A DNA stretch of 64,000 nt from Photobacterium lutimaris (GTDB taxonomy: Bacteria > Pseudomonadota > Gammaproteobacteria > Enterobacterales > Vibrionaceae): NCBI RefSeq assembly GCF_003025555.1, contig NZ_PYMH01000009.1:124001-188000 (forward strand), given 5' to 3'. Every line of letters begins with the position of its first letter. Positions within the stretch are counted from its first letter, which is position 1. The position numbers and the translations under genes are program-made. Below the pieces are notes generated by a model. The model ran no database searches and was not told where the DNA came from. It saw only the letters and a list, made by a program, of their open reading frames with translations. This document shows positions 32,709 through 41,795 of this stretch, one piece after another.

Positions 32709-33874
32709 TATTTACCCTCCGCTGCAGCAACAACTTTTTCCGCTGCTTCAGTTAGGGAAGTCGCAGCAATGATATTCAAACCACTCTTCGCTAGGGTTTC
32801 TGCCCCCAGCACCGCATTGTTACCTTCAAGACGAACAACGACCGGCACTTCAACACCGACTTCTTCGACCGCACCGATGATCCCTTCAGCGATCAGATCA
32901 CAACGAACGATACCGCCGAAGATGTTCACCAGTACTGCTTTTACGTTGGTATCAGATAAGATGATCTTGAATGCTTCGGTCACACGCTCTTTGGTCGCGC
33001 CGCCGCCGACATCGAGGAAGTTGGCTGGCTGGCCACCGTGCAGATTTACGATGTCCATGGTCCCCATTGCCAAACCCGCACCATTGACCATACAGCCAAT
33101 ATTACCGTCTAGTGCAACATAGTTCAGCTCCCACTGTGCCGCATGTGCTTCACGCTCGTCTTCCTGCGAAGGATCGTGCATTTCGCGAAGCTTAGGCTGG
33201 CGGTACAGGGCGTTGGAGTCAATGTTGATCTTGCCGTCAAGACAAAGCAAGCTGTCATCACCCGTGATCACCAACGGGTTAATTTCTAGTAGGGCTAGGT
33301 CGTAGTCCGCAAACATGTTGCCAAGGCCTAAGAAGATCTTGGTGAATTGCTTTATCTGGTCGCCTTTTAGGCCCAGTTTGAATGCCAGCTCGCGGCCTTG
33401 ATAAGGCTGTGGGCCGACTAGCGGATCAATCGCCGCTTTGTGGATCAGCTCAGGGGTTTCCTCAGCCACTTTTTCGATTTCCACACCGCCTTCTGTTGAC
33501 GCCATGAATACAATACGACGGGTACCACGGTCGACAACCGCACCAAGGTACAGCTCGTTGGCAATGTTAGAGGCTTCTTCAACCAGAATCTTAGTGACTG
33601 GCTGGCCATTTGCATCGGTCTGATACGTTACCAGATTCTTACCCAACCACTTCTGGGCAAAGCCCTTAATACCTTCTTTGGTGTCATGAAGCTCCACACC
33701 GCCCGCTTTACCACGGCCACCGGCATGTACCTGACATTTCACAACCCATTTGTCGCCACTGATTTTACCAGCTGCTTCAGCAGCTTCTTGTGGCGTATCG
33801 CAAGCGTAACCTTCTGGAACTGGCAGACCGTACTCGGCGAACAGCTGTTTCGCCTGATATTCATGCAAATTCAT
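32708..33874 (-). CDS. sucC: Succinyl-CoA synthetase beta subunit
   Basis: ATP-grasp subunit of 388 residues that binds nucleotide and succinate. Typical opening MNLHEYQAKQLFAEYGLPVPEGY, the KCQVHAGGRGKAGGV nucleotide-binding loop, and the ligase part with GAGLAMGTMDIV and NIFGGIVRCD. It is 129 bases downstream of sucB, with a hairpin in that gap. Confidence 0.98.
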   Translation of the reverse strand: MNLHEYQAKQLFAEYGLPVPEGYACDTPQEAAEAAGKISGDKWVVKCQVHAGGRGKAGGVELHDTKEGIKGFAQKWLGKNLVTYQTDANGQPVTKILVEEASNIANELYLGAVVDRGTRRIVFMASTEGGVEIEKVAEETPELIHKAAIDPLVGPQPYQGRELAFKLGLKGDQIKQFTKIFLGLGNMFADYDLALLEINPLVITGDDSLLCLDGKINIDSNALYRQPKLREMHDPSQEDEREAHAAQWELNYVALDGNIGCMVNGAGLAMGTMDIVNLHGGQPANFLDVGGGATKERVTEAFKIILSDTNVKAVLVNIFGGIVRCDLIAEGIIGAVEEVGVEVPVVVRLEGNNAVLGAETLAKSGLNIIAATSLTEAAEKVVAAAEGK

Positions 33875-33963
33875 GATGTTCTATCCGTTTTCTTATCCCT
33901 TGGGGAATTGTTATATCCATATGAAATACTCTTCGGTATTTCTTCCATTATAACTGCAATAAT

Positions 33964-33996
33964 GGCAGGTCAACGGTCGAGCCTCACTGACCTGCC
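33964..33996 (-). other. Intercistronic hairpin between sucB and sucC
   Basis: Perfect 9-bp stem GGCAGGTCA/TGACCTGCC with a 15-base loop and no T-run, so not a simple terminator. It may slow decay or set a different level for sucCD against sucAB (inference). Confidence 0.55.
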
Positions 33997-34003
33997 TACA
34001 GGG

Positions 34004-35218
34004 TTACACGTCTAGCAGCAGACGCGTAGGATCTTCAAGTAGTTCTTTGATAGTAACTAGGTAACCCACTGACTCACGACCATCAACCAAACGGTGGTCA
34101 TAAGACAGGGCTAGGTACATCATTGGTAAGATTTCAACTTTACCGTCTACAGCCATTGGGCGATCTGCAATCTTGTGCATCCCCAAAATTGCCGACTGAG
34201 GCGGGTTGATAATCGGCGTCGACATCAATGAGCCGAAGACACCGCCGTTGGTAATGGTGAAGTTACCGCCGATTAGCTCATCAACAGTCAGTTTGCCGTC
34301 GCGTCCCTTGATAGCCAGTTCACGGATCCCTTTTTCGATTTCCGCCAAGCTCAGCTTGTCACAATCTCGAAGAACCGGTGTCACCAAACCACGTGGCGTT
34401 GATACCGCAATGCTGACATCAAAGAAATTGTGGTAAACAATATCATCCCCATCAATCGAGGCATTGACCTCAGGGAAACGCTTCAGCGCTTCAACGACAG
34501 CTTTCACGTAGAAAGACATAAAGCCCAAGCGGATACCGTGGCGCTCTTCAAAAATGTCTTTGTACTGCTTACGCAAGTCCATGATTGGCTTCATGTTGAC
34601 TTCGTTAAACGTCGTCAGCATCGCCGTGCTATTTTTCGCTTCCAGCAGACGCTCTGCGACCCGCTTACGTAAACGGGTCATCGGTACGCGCTTCTCGCTG
34701 CGGTGGGCAAGCGGTGCTTCAATCTTGGCTTCTACCGGTGCTGTTGGCGCCGGCGTCGCCTGACCTTCTTTCACGTACGCTTCGACATCTTCGCGTGTAA
34801 TACGGCCACCGACACCGGTACCTTTCACATCTCCCGCACTGATGCTGTGCTCAGCCAACAGGCGACGTACCGCAGGACTTAATGCTTCGTTGGTCTCGTC
34901 ACCCAGCGCGGCAGTATTGCGCTTGTTGGGTGATGATTCTGCTTCAGCAGGGACATCCAGAGTCGGCTCGCCAGCAACCGCACCCGCTTTGATCTTACCG
35001 ATCAGTTGCTTGGTCAGTACTGTAGTGCCTTCATCTTCAAGAATTGCTTCAAGAATACCGTCTTCCGGTGCCGGTACTTCCAACACCACTTTGTCTGTTT
35101 CGATATCAACCAGAACTTCATCACGGGTTACAGCATCGCCTGGCTGCTTGTGCCAAGTTGCTACTGTTGCATCTGCAACTGATTCAGGTAAATCGGGAAC
35201 CAGAATTTCGATCGTCAT
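34004..35218 (-). CDS. sucB: 2-oxoglutarate dehydrogenase E2, dihydrolipoyl succinyltransferase
   Basis: Core of the 2-oxoglutarate dehydrogenase complex, 404 residues. One lipoyl domain with the lipoylated lysine K43 (DIETDKVVLEV), a proline/alanine-rich linker, an E1/E3-binding domain (SPAVRRLLAEHSI...GTGVGGRITREDVEAY), a second linker rich in A, P and T, then the catalytic domain ending in LSYDHRLVDGRESVGYL with the active-site histidine. It lies 31 bases after sucA. Confidence 0.97.
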   Translation of the reverse strand: MTIEILVPDLPESVADATVATWHKQPGDAVTRDEVLVDIETDKVVLEVPAPEDGILEAILEDEGTTVLTKQLIGKIKAGAVAGEPTLDVPAEAESSPNKRNTAALGDETNEALSPAVRRLLAEHSISAGDVKGTGVGGRITREDVEAYVKEGQATPAPTAPVEAKIEAPLAHRSEKRVPMTRLRKRVAERLLEAKNSTAMLTTFNEVNMKPIMDLRKQYKDIFEERHGIRLGFMSFYVKAVVEALKRFPEVNASIDGDDIVYHNFFDVSIAVSTPRGLVTPVLRDCDKLSLAEIEKGIRELAIKGRDGKLTVDELIGGNFTITNGGVFGSLMSTPIINPPQSAILGMHKIADRPMAVDGKVEILPMMYLALSYDHRLVDGRESVGYLVTIKELLEDPTRLLLDV

Positions 35219-35249
35219 ATCGGTTTTGTCCTTTTTGTTCCAGTTCTTA

Positions 35250-38060
35250 CTAATCTATTGTCAATGCGTCTTCAATCAACGCTTTTTGCTGTTTCAGGTG
35301 AACCGACATGTAGCCTACAGCCGGTGATGCCGAGGCCGGGCGGCCTGCATACTCAAGCTGGGCGCCGGCTGGAAGCGCAGAACGGAAATTATGCTGGCTG
35401 GAATACCATGCACCTTGGTTCTGGGGTTCTTCCTGACACCAAACAAAATCAGTCACATGCTGATAGTCTGCCAGCGCAGCTTCAACGTCTTCTTTCGGGA
35501 ATGGGTAAAGCTGTTCAATACGAACAATGGCAACATCAGTCTGCTCGTTCTTACGGCGCTGCTCCAACAGGTCAAAATACACTTTGCCCGAGCAGAACAC
35601 TACGCGCTTGACCTGTTTCGGATCTAACGCATCCACTTCACCAATCGCCGGCTGGAATGTCCCGCTGGCCAAATCATCCAACGTGGATGTACAGAGCGGA
35701 TGACGCAATAGCGACTTCGGTGACATCACCACCAGCGGGCGGCGCATAGGACGAACAACCTGGCGACGCAGCATGTGGTATACCTGAGCTGGCGTAGATG
35801 GGATCACCACCTGCATATTCTGCTCAGCACACAGCTGAAGGTAACGCTCAAGACGGGCAGATGAGTGCTCGGGGCCTTGCCCTTCGTAGCCATGAGGCAG
35901 CAGCATGGTCAAGCCGCACATACGACCCCATTTCTGCTCACCGGAGCTAATGAACTGGTCAATCACCACCTGGGCACCATTGGCGAAATCACCAAACTGG
36001 GCTTCCCAAAGTGTCAGTCCGCTTGGCTCTGCCGTAGCGTAGCCATACTCAAACGCCAGTACCGCCTCTTCTGACAATACCGAATCGAAGACTTGGAATG
36101 GACCCTGTTTGTCATGGATATTGGCAAGTGGGATATACGTACTGGCGTCACCTTGGTTATGCAGCACCGAGTGACGGTGGAAGAACGTACCACGACCAGA
36201 ATCCTGACCGGTGATCCGGATACGGTGACCTTCATCGACCAAGGTGGCATACGCTAAGGTTTCAGCCATTCCCCAGTCTACCGCTTTCTCACCGGCAGCC
36301 ATCGACAAGCGATCATTGTAGAGTTTCTGCACTCGGCTCTGAAGCTTGTGGCTCTCTGGGAACTGACACACTCGCTGAGCCAATTCGTTCAAACGTATTG
36401 GATCAATCTTGTTCGGCCAATCCACTGTCCAGTCGTGACCGATATACGGTTCCCAGTCAACAGAGTGGAGCTTCATCGGACGCCATTCTTTGACCACACA
36501 CTCACCACGATCAAGGGCATCACGGTACTCGTTAATCAATGACGTTGCCGTTTCCAGATCTACAGCCCCTTCATCGGTCAAGGCATCGGCATAGATCTTA
36601 CGCGGCGTTGGGTGCTTCTTGATTTTCTGGTACATCAACGGCTGAGTCGCATTGGGCTCATCCGCTTCATTGTGACCGTGGCGGCGGTAACAAACTAAAT
36701 CAATCACCACATCGCGCTTGAAGGTATTGCGGAAATCAAGGGCAATACGGGTAACAAATGCAACGGCTTCGGGATCATCGGCGTTAACATGGAAAATCGG
36801 TGCCTGTACCATTTTGGCGATATCGGTACAGTATTGGGTCGAGCGGGTATCATGCGGGTTAGATGTCGTGAAACCAATTTGGTTATTCACCACGATACGG
36901 ACCGTACCACCAACACGGTAACCCCTTGACTGCGACATGTTGAACGTCTCAGCAACCACCCCTTGGCCGGCAATCGCCGAGTCGCCATGGATAGTGATCG
37001 GTAAGACTTGCGAGCCATCTTTATCGCCCAAGCGGTCTTGTCTTGCTCGTACCGAGCCAACAACCACTGGATTTACAATTTCCAAGTGAGACGGGTTGAA
37101 TGCCAACACGAGATGCACGTCACCGCCAGGGGTTGCAAAGTCAGCCGAGAAACCTTGGTGGTATTTCACATCACCGGTACCCCAGGTGTCATCATGCTTA
37201 CCGGCAAACTCATCGAACAAGTCCTGGGGCTTTTTACCCAGAACGTTGACCAACATGTTCAATCGGCCACGGTGAGCCATACCGACCACCACTTCGCGGG
37301 CACCATTGGTTCCGGCGTAGCGGATCAGCTCTTTGACCATTGGGATCAGGGCATCGCCCCCTTCGAGCGAAAATCGCTTCGCGCCTGGGAATTTGGCACC
37401 CAAATAGCGCTCAAGACCTTCAGCAGCCGTTAGCTCATCCAAGAAAGTCAGTCTTTCTTCCTCGGAGAATGTCCCCCGCCCTACTACCGACTCAAGGCGC
37501 TGCTGAAGCCAGCGTTTTTCATCAGTATTGGTGATGTGCATGTACTCAGCACCGATTGAACCACAGTAGGTTTTTTTCAGTGCGTCATAAAGTTCTGACA
37601 GCTTCATGGTCTCCTGCCCAATGGCAAAAGAACCGACATTGAATGTCTCGTTGAAGTCATCGACGGTCAGGTTATGATATTCAGGATCGAGGTCAGAGAC
37701 TCGCTCCTGCTGCCATAATCCCAACGGATCTAAGTTTGCATGCTGGTGCCCACGGAAACGGTATGCGTTAATTAACTGCAATACCTTAACCTGCTTAGCA
37801 TCAACATCTGGATCGCTGACGGTAGCACTTAGATAGGTTGTTTCCTTCGCTAGACGCCGGAAATAGTCACGAACACGCGAATGAGGCTGCTCAACAGCCG
37901 TCTCATTCACGACAGGCAGATCACTGAATACGTGACGCCATTCTTCATCTACTAATTCTGGGTCGCTAAGATACAACTCGTAGAGTTCCTCTACATAAGT
38001 TGCATTGGCGCCAGCCAGGTGTGAAGACTCAAGCCAAGCCTTCATAACGCCGTTCTGCAT
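35250..38060 (-). CDS. sucA: 2-oxoglutarate dehydrogenase E1
   Basis: Thiamine-diphosphate dehydrogenase that decarboxylates 2-oxoglutarate and passes succinyl to SucB. 936 residues, the usual length. The N-terminus MQNGVMKAWLESSHLAGANATYVEELYE matches E. coli SucA. Other marks are EGGDALIPMVKELI, the VVVGMAHRGRLNMLVNVLGK segment, HGDSAIAGQGVVAE and the ThDP-binding VNNQIGFTTSNP with GDPEAV-like NADDPEAVAFV. The 108-base gap to sdhB includes an imperfect GCTGGCT/AGCCAGC hairpin. Confidence 0.98.
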   Translation of the reverse strand: MQNGVMKAWLESSHLAGANATYVEELYELYLSDPELVDEEWRHVFSDLPVVNETAVEQPHSRVRDYFRRLAKETTYLSATVSDPDVDAKQVKVLQLINAYRFRGHQHANLDPLGLWQQERVSDLDPEYHNLTVDDFNETFNVGSFAIGQETMKLSELYDALKKTYCGSIGAEYMHITNTDEKRWLQQRLESVVGRGTFSEEERLTFLDELTAAEGLERYLGAKFPGAKRFSLEGGDALIPMVKELIRYAGTNGAREVVVGMAHRGRLNMLVNVLGKKPQDLFDEFAGKHDDTWGTGDVKYHQGFSADFATPGGDVHLVLAFNPSHLEIVNPVVVGSVRARQDRLGDKDGSQVLPITIHGDSAIAGQGVVAETFNMSQSRGYRVGGTVRIVVNNQIGFTTSNPHDTRSTQYCTDIAKMVQAPIFHVNADDPEAVAFVTRIALDFRNTFKRDVVIDLVCYRRHGHNEADEPNATQPLMYQKIKKHPTPRKIYADALTDEGAVDLETATSLINEYRDALDRGECVVKEWRPMKLHSVDWEPYIGHDWTVDWPNKIDPIRLNELAQRVCQFPESHKLQSRVQKLYNDRLSMAAGEKAVDWGMAETLAYATLVDEGHRIRITGQDSGRGTFFHRHSVLHNQGDASTYIPLANIHDKQGPFQVFDSVLSEEAVLAFEYGYATAEPSGLTLWEAQFGDFANGAQVVIDQFISSGEQKWGRMCGLTMLLPHGYEGQGPEHSSARLERYLQLCAEQNMQVVIPSTPAQVYHMLRRQVVRPMRRPLVVMSPKSLLRHPLCTSTLDDLASGTFQPAIGEVDALDPKQVKRVVFCSGKVYFDLLEQRRKNEQTDVAIVRIEQLYPFPKEDVEAALADYQHVTDFVWCQEEPQNQGAWYSSQHNFRSALPAGAQLEYAGRPASASPAVGYMSVHLKQQKALIEDALTID

Positions 38061-38168
38061 TGTTTTCCCTTAACCACTAGTTATCGCCATTTTCCCGGTT
38101 CTCAGACCGGAATTGAGGCTGGCTCCAGAGAGCGAATCATGAAGCCAGCATATCGATAATTCTTCTAT

Positions 38169-38882
38169 TTATACTGCACGTTTTAACAACATCGACTTAA
38201 TGTGTCCAATCGCTTTCGTCGGATTTAGCCCTTTAGGACAAACATTTACACAGTTCATGATGCCATGGCAACGAAAAACGCTAAAAGCGTCGTCCAAATC
38301 AGATAAACGCTCATCCGTTGCAGTATCACGACTATCAATTAGCCAGCGATACGCAGCCAACAGACCTGCTGGTCCGATGAATTTATCCGGATTCCACCAA
38401 AACGATGGACACGATGTCGAGCAACACGCACACATGATGCACTCGTAAAGCCCATCAAGGTGTGCACGCTCTTCCGGCATCTGAAGGTTTTCACGTGCCG
38501 GCGGCTGGGCACCGTCATCAATCAGGAATGGCTTCACTTTGGCGTAGTTGGTATAGAACTGTTCCATATCGATGATCAAGTCACGGATAACGGGCAAGCC
38601 CGGCAGCGGACGGATCACAATGGTGCTCTTATCAGTCAATACCGATAGCGGTGTGATACAGGCCAAGCCATTTTTACCATTCATATTAATACCATCGGAG
38701 CCACAAACTCCCTCACGGCATGAACGGCGGAATGACAACGTCGAGTCCTGCTCTTTGAGCAAAATTAACGCATCGAGCACCATCATGTCGGAGCCTTCAG
38801 GCACCTCAAGGGTATAACCCTTCATGTGGGGCGCGTTGTCTACATCAGGGTTATAGCGGTAAATCGAGAAATTCAGTTTCAT
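38169..38882 (-). CDS. sdhB: Succinate dehydrogenase iron-sulphur subunit
   Basis: Electron-transfer subunit of complex II, 237 residues. The three cluster motifs are visible: CREGVCGSDG with a later C for 2Fe-2S, CIMCACCSTSCPS for 4Fe-4S, and CHGIMNCVNVCPKGLNP for 3Fe-4S. It lies 15 bases after sdhA. Confidence 0.98.
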   Translation of the reverse strand: MKLNFSIYRYNPDVDNAPHMKGYTLEVPEGSDMMVLDALILLKEQDSTLSFRRSCREGVCGSDGINMNGKNGLACITPLSVLTDKSTIVIRPLPGLPVIRDLIIDMEQFYTNYAKVKPFLIDDGAQPPARENLQMPEERAHLDGLYECIMCACCSTSCPSFWWNPDKFIGPAGLLAAYRWLIDSRDTATDERLSDLDDAFSVFRCHGIMNCVNVCPKGLNPTKAIGHIKSMLLKRAV

Positions 38883-38897
38883 AGTTCTATCCTCCCC

Positions 38898-40664
38898 TTA
38901 GTATGTACGCGCTTTAGGCGGAAATGCCTCACGATGAACCGGTGCCATATTGACATCACGCTTGGTCATCTGCTCTGTTTCTGGGTTATAGATAGAGTGG
39001 CACAGCCATTGTTCATCATCGCGCTCAGGGAAGTCGAAACGGGCATGGGCTCCTCGGCTTTCGGTACGGTAGTTCGCCGCGACTGCCGTTGCGTATGCCG
39101 TTTCCATCAGGTTTTCAAGCTCTAGACACTCAACACGCTGGGTGTTGAACTCGGTCGACTTATCCGACAAATGCGCATTTTTCAGGCGTTCACGAATTGC
39201 TTTCAGCTCTTCCAGGCCTTTCGCCATTGCCTCACCTTCACGGAATACCGAGAAGTTATTCTGCATACACTGCTGTAAATCTTTGCGGATTTGGGTCGGG
39301 TCTTCACCACCGGTACTGTTTTCCCAGCGATTATAACGCTCAAGAGATGCCTCGATATCCGCTTCCGTCGCAGGTTTCGCTTCTGCTTGCTTTTGCAGTG
39401 TCTCACCAAGGTGAAGGCCCGTAGCTCGGCCGAACACCACCAAATCAAGCAGTGAGTTACCACCTAAGCGGTTCGCACCATGGACGGATACAGAGGCAAT
39501 TTCACCACAAGCAAATAGGCCTTGAACTTCAACATCAGCGCCGCTTTGATCTTGCTTGATCGCTTGACCTGAAACCTGGGTTGGTACACCCCCCATCATG
39601 TAATGACATGTCGGGATAACAGGAATCGGCTCTTTGACAGGATCAACATGAGCAAAAGTACGCGACAATTCACACACACCCGGTAGGCGAGACTCAAGCA
39701 CCTCTTTACCCAAGTGATCCAGCTTCAGTTTGATATGCGGTCCCCAAGGGCCATCGCAGCCTCGGCCTTCACGGATCTCGACCATCATTGAGCGAGCAAC
39801 AACATCACGGCCAGCCAAATCCTTCGCGTTGGGTGCATAGCGCTCCATAAAGCGCTCGCCGTCTTTATTGAGCAGGTAGCCACCTTCACCACGGCACCCC
39901 TCGGTCACAAGTACACCAGCCCCCGCAATGCCCGTTGGGTGGAACTGCCACATTTCAATATCCTGCATCGGCACGCCAGCACGGATCGCCATACCCACAC
40001 CATCACCGGTATTGATGTGTGCATTCGTAGTCGAGGCGTAAATACGACCGGCACCACCGGTAGCAAGAATCGTTGCCTTAGCTTTGAAGTAGCATACTTC
40101 ACCGGTTTCCATACAAAGTGCGGTACAGCCTAAAATGGCCCCGTCTTCATTCTTGACCAGATCCAGTGCATACCACTCAGAGAAAATTGTCGTTTTATGT
40201 TTAATATTCTGCTGGTAAAGGGTATGAAGCAAGGCATGGCCAGTACGGTCAGCTGCAGCGGCGGTACGTGCCGCTTGCTCACCACCGAAGTTCTTCGACT
40301 GGCCACCAAATGGACGCTGATAAATAGTGCCATTATCAAAGCGAGAAAACGGCAAGCCCATTTTTTCTAGCTCAATAACAGATTTTGGTCCGTTCTTACA
40401 CATGTACTCGATAGCATCTTGGTCACCGATATAGTCCGACCCTTTTACGGTATCGTACATATGCTGTTCCCAGTGGTCGTCATGGGCATTACCAAGGGCT
40501 ACAGTGATCCCCCCTTGGGCCGATACGGTATGAGAACGGGTTGGAAATACTTTGGACAGCAACGCACACTTAAGGCCTTGCTCAGAAATTTGTAGTGCGG
40601 CACGCATTCCTGCACCACCAGCACCGATAACTACGGCATCAAACTCACGTACTGCAATGCTCAC
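38898..40664 (-). CDS. sdhA: Succinate dehydrogenase flavoprotein subunit
   Basis: Catalytic subunit of 588 residues that oxidises succinate to fumarate. Dinucleotide-binding VVIGAGGAGMRAALQ (11-25), the covalent-FAD histidine H45 in RSHTVSAQGG, and active-site residues in HMMGG-like HYMMGGVPT and GANRLGGNSLLDLVVFG. The start codon is GTG at 40664, immediately after the sdhD stop. Confidence 0.98.
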   Translation of the reverse strand: MSIAVREFDAVVIGAGGAGMRAALQISEQGLKCALLSKVFPTRSHTVSAQGGITVALGNAHDDHWEQHMYDTVKGSDYIGDQDAIEYMCKNGPKSVIELEKMGLPFSRFDNGTIYQRPFGGQSKNFGGEQAARTAAAADRTGHALLHTLYQQNIKHKTTIFSEWYALDLVKNEDGAILGCTALCMETGEVCYFKAKATILATGGAGRIYASTTNAHINTGDGVGMAIRAGVPMQDIEMWQFHPTGIAGAGVLVTEGCRGEGGYLLNKDGERFMERYAPNAKDLAGRDVVARSMMVEIREGRGCDGPWGPHIKLKLDHLGKEVLESRLPGVCELSRTFAHVDPVKEPIPVIPTCHYMMGGVPTQVSGQAIKQDQSGADVEVQGLFACGEIASVSVHGANRLGGNSLLDLVVFGRATGLHLGETLQKQAEAKPATEADIEASLERYNRWENSTGGEDPTQIRKDLQQCMQNNFSVFREGEAMAKGLEELKAIRERLKNAHLSDKSTEFNTQRVECLELENLMETAYATAVAANYRTESRGAHARFDFPERDDEQWLCHSIYNPETEQMTKRDVNMAPVHREAFPPKARTY

Positions 40665-41012
40665 TTACGCACCCCACACAATAAAGAAACCTGAAAACAG
40701 GTAAACAAAAAGAACAGCGACTACACAAAATTGGATACCCGCTCGAAGTGCGGCAGGCTTAATGTAGTCCGTCAGTATTTGCCATAGACCAATCCAGGCA
40801 TGAATTAGGATCGACAGCAACGCCAACATGGTGAAGACCTTGGTACTTAGTTTGCCAAAAAAGGCGGTCCAGGTTGCAAAGGTCAGTTCCGGGCCAAAGG
40901 CGAAAAAGCCCACCATATAAAGGGTGTATAACGTAAGAATGATGGCGGTAGCACGGATCAGAATAAAGTCATGAATTCCATTGCGGCCGATTGTTGAGAC
41001 GTTGCTTACCAT
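40665..41012 (-). CDS. sdhD: Succinate dehydrogenase membrane anchor SdhD
   Basis: 115-residue subunit with three membrane helices. The haem and quinone region is HAWIGLWQILTDYIKP (about 70-85). It overlaps sdhC by 7 bases and abuts sdhA. Confidence 0.96.
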   Translation of the reverse strand: MVSNVSTIGRNGIHDFILIRATAIILTLYTLYMVGFFAFGPELTFATWTAFFGKLSTKVFTMLALLSILIHAWIGLWQILTDYIKPAALRAGIQFCVVAVLFVYLFSGFFIVWGA

Positions 41013-41386
41013 ACCAGGCCTCCTGCAAACAGAGATAGAACACCGACAATGACAAAGCTCACTTTGGCACTTTTGATCCCGGTTTCCATTTCTTCAAAAT
41101 ACCCCATGTCCATCAGCAAATGACGGATACCTACCACGATGTGATAGAACAGCGCGGTTAGGATGCCCCACAGCACCAACTTCACAAAGAAGCTGTCTAC
41201 GATGCCAGCAGCACTTGAAAAACCTTCAGGGGATGATAAGGAGAGGCCCAGTAGCCATAGCAGGATAGCCACGGCAACAAAGGTGATCACGCCTGAGACG
41301 CGATGCAAGATAGACGCTATCGCTGTAAGGGGAAAGCGAATCGTCTGTAGGTCGAGGTTGACAGGTCTTGGCTTATTTACTTTCAC
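41006..41386 (-). CDS. sdhC: Succinate dehydrogenase cytochrome b556 subunit
   Basis: 126-residue anchor with three membrane helices. Starts (M)KVNKPRPVNLDLQTIRFPLTAIASILHRVSG, and the haem-ligand histidine lies in LFYHIVVGIRHLLMD. The start codon is GTG at 41386, with no clear ribosome site. First gene of sdhCDAB-sucABCD. A long regulatory region separates it from gltA. Confidence 0.97.
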   Translation of the reverse strand: MKVNKPRPVNLDLQTIRFPLTAIASILHRVSGVITFVAVAILLWLLGLSLSSPEGFSSAAGIVDSFFVKLVLWGILTALFYHIVVGIRHLLMDMGYFEEMETGIKSAKVSFVIVGVLSLFAGGLVW

Positions 41387-41464
41387 GGTGATTGCCCACT
41401 CAGCTCCATTGAAGCAATGTTATTGTTATCACTCCCTGTTTCTACTGACGCCGAACAAGTGCGT

Positions 41465-41479
41465 TAACATAACCGTAAC
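41465..41479 (-). promoter_or_regulatory. Possible ArcA site upstream of sdhC
   Basis: On the minus strand GTTACGGTTATGTTA matches the ArcA consensus GTTAATTAAATGTTA at 10 of 15 bases, with both GTTA half-repeats intact. ArcA repression of sdh under low oxygen is known in E. coli. Confidence 0.45.
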
Positions 41480-41494
41480 CCGAGGTTGCAATTA

Positions 41495-41519
41495 TGTTTT
41501 ACATTGCAAGTGTAAAACA
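41495..41519. promoter_or_regulatory. 25-bp inverted repeat in the sdhC promoter region
   Basis: TGTTTTACA-TTGCAAG-TGTAAAACA, with perfect 9-bp arms and a 7-base spacer, about 110 bases upstream of sdhC. It has the shape of a dimer-binding operator. I do not recognise the regulator; the half-sites are inverted relative to a TyrR box. Confidence 0.6.
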
Positions 41520-41716
41520 GTGCCTTCGCTAACTTACTCTAATTATTGATAACTTTGGCATTTGCGTCTGGCGGCGGCAGAACCAGAGACCTGCCGCGAG
41601 TATACGCCGCGCAACAACCAAATACAAACCTTGTTACATGACCTCTAACACGGTTTTAGAAATTTGCATCTTTTTATCCAAAGTTATTAACAAGCGCACA
41701 CAAGCAGGCACAAAAA

Positions 41717-41745
41717 TTGACATTTGGGCAGTTGAACGGTACAAC
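41717..41745 (+). promoter_or_regulatory. Probable gltA promoter
   Basis: TTGACA, 17-base spacer, TACAAC. It lies about 50 bases upstream of the gltA start, whose ribosome site AAAGGAG is at about 41783-41789. Confidence 0.65.
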
Positions 41746-41795
41746 AAACGTACATCCGCCTTGGATTAGGATTATAAAAAACAAAGGAGATTGTT

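Larger units (their letters stand above)
41387..41795. other. sdhC-gltA divergent regulatory region
   Basis: About 410 bases without a gene. It holds a gltA promoter at 41717-41745, an ArcA-like site at 41465-41479 and a 25-bp inverted repeat at 41495-41519. This is the expected control point for the TCA genes. Confidence 0.7.
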
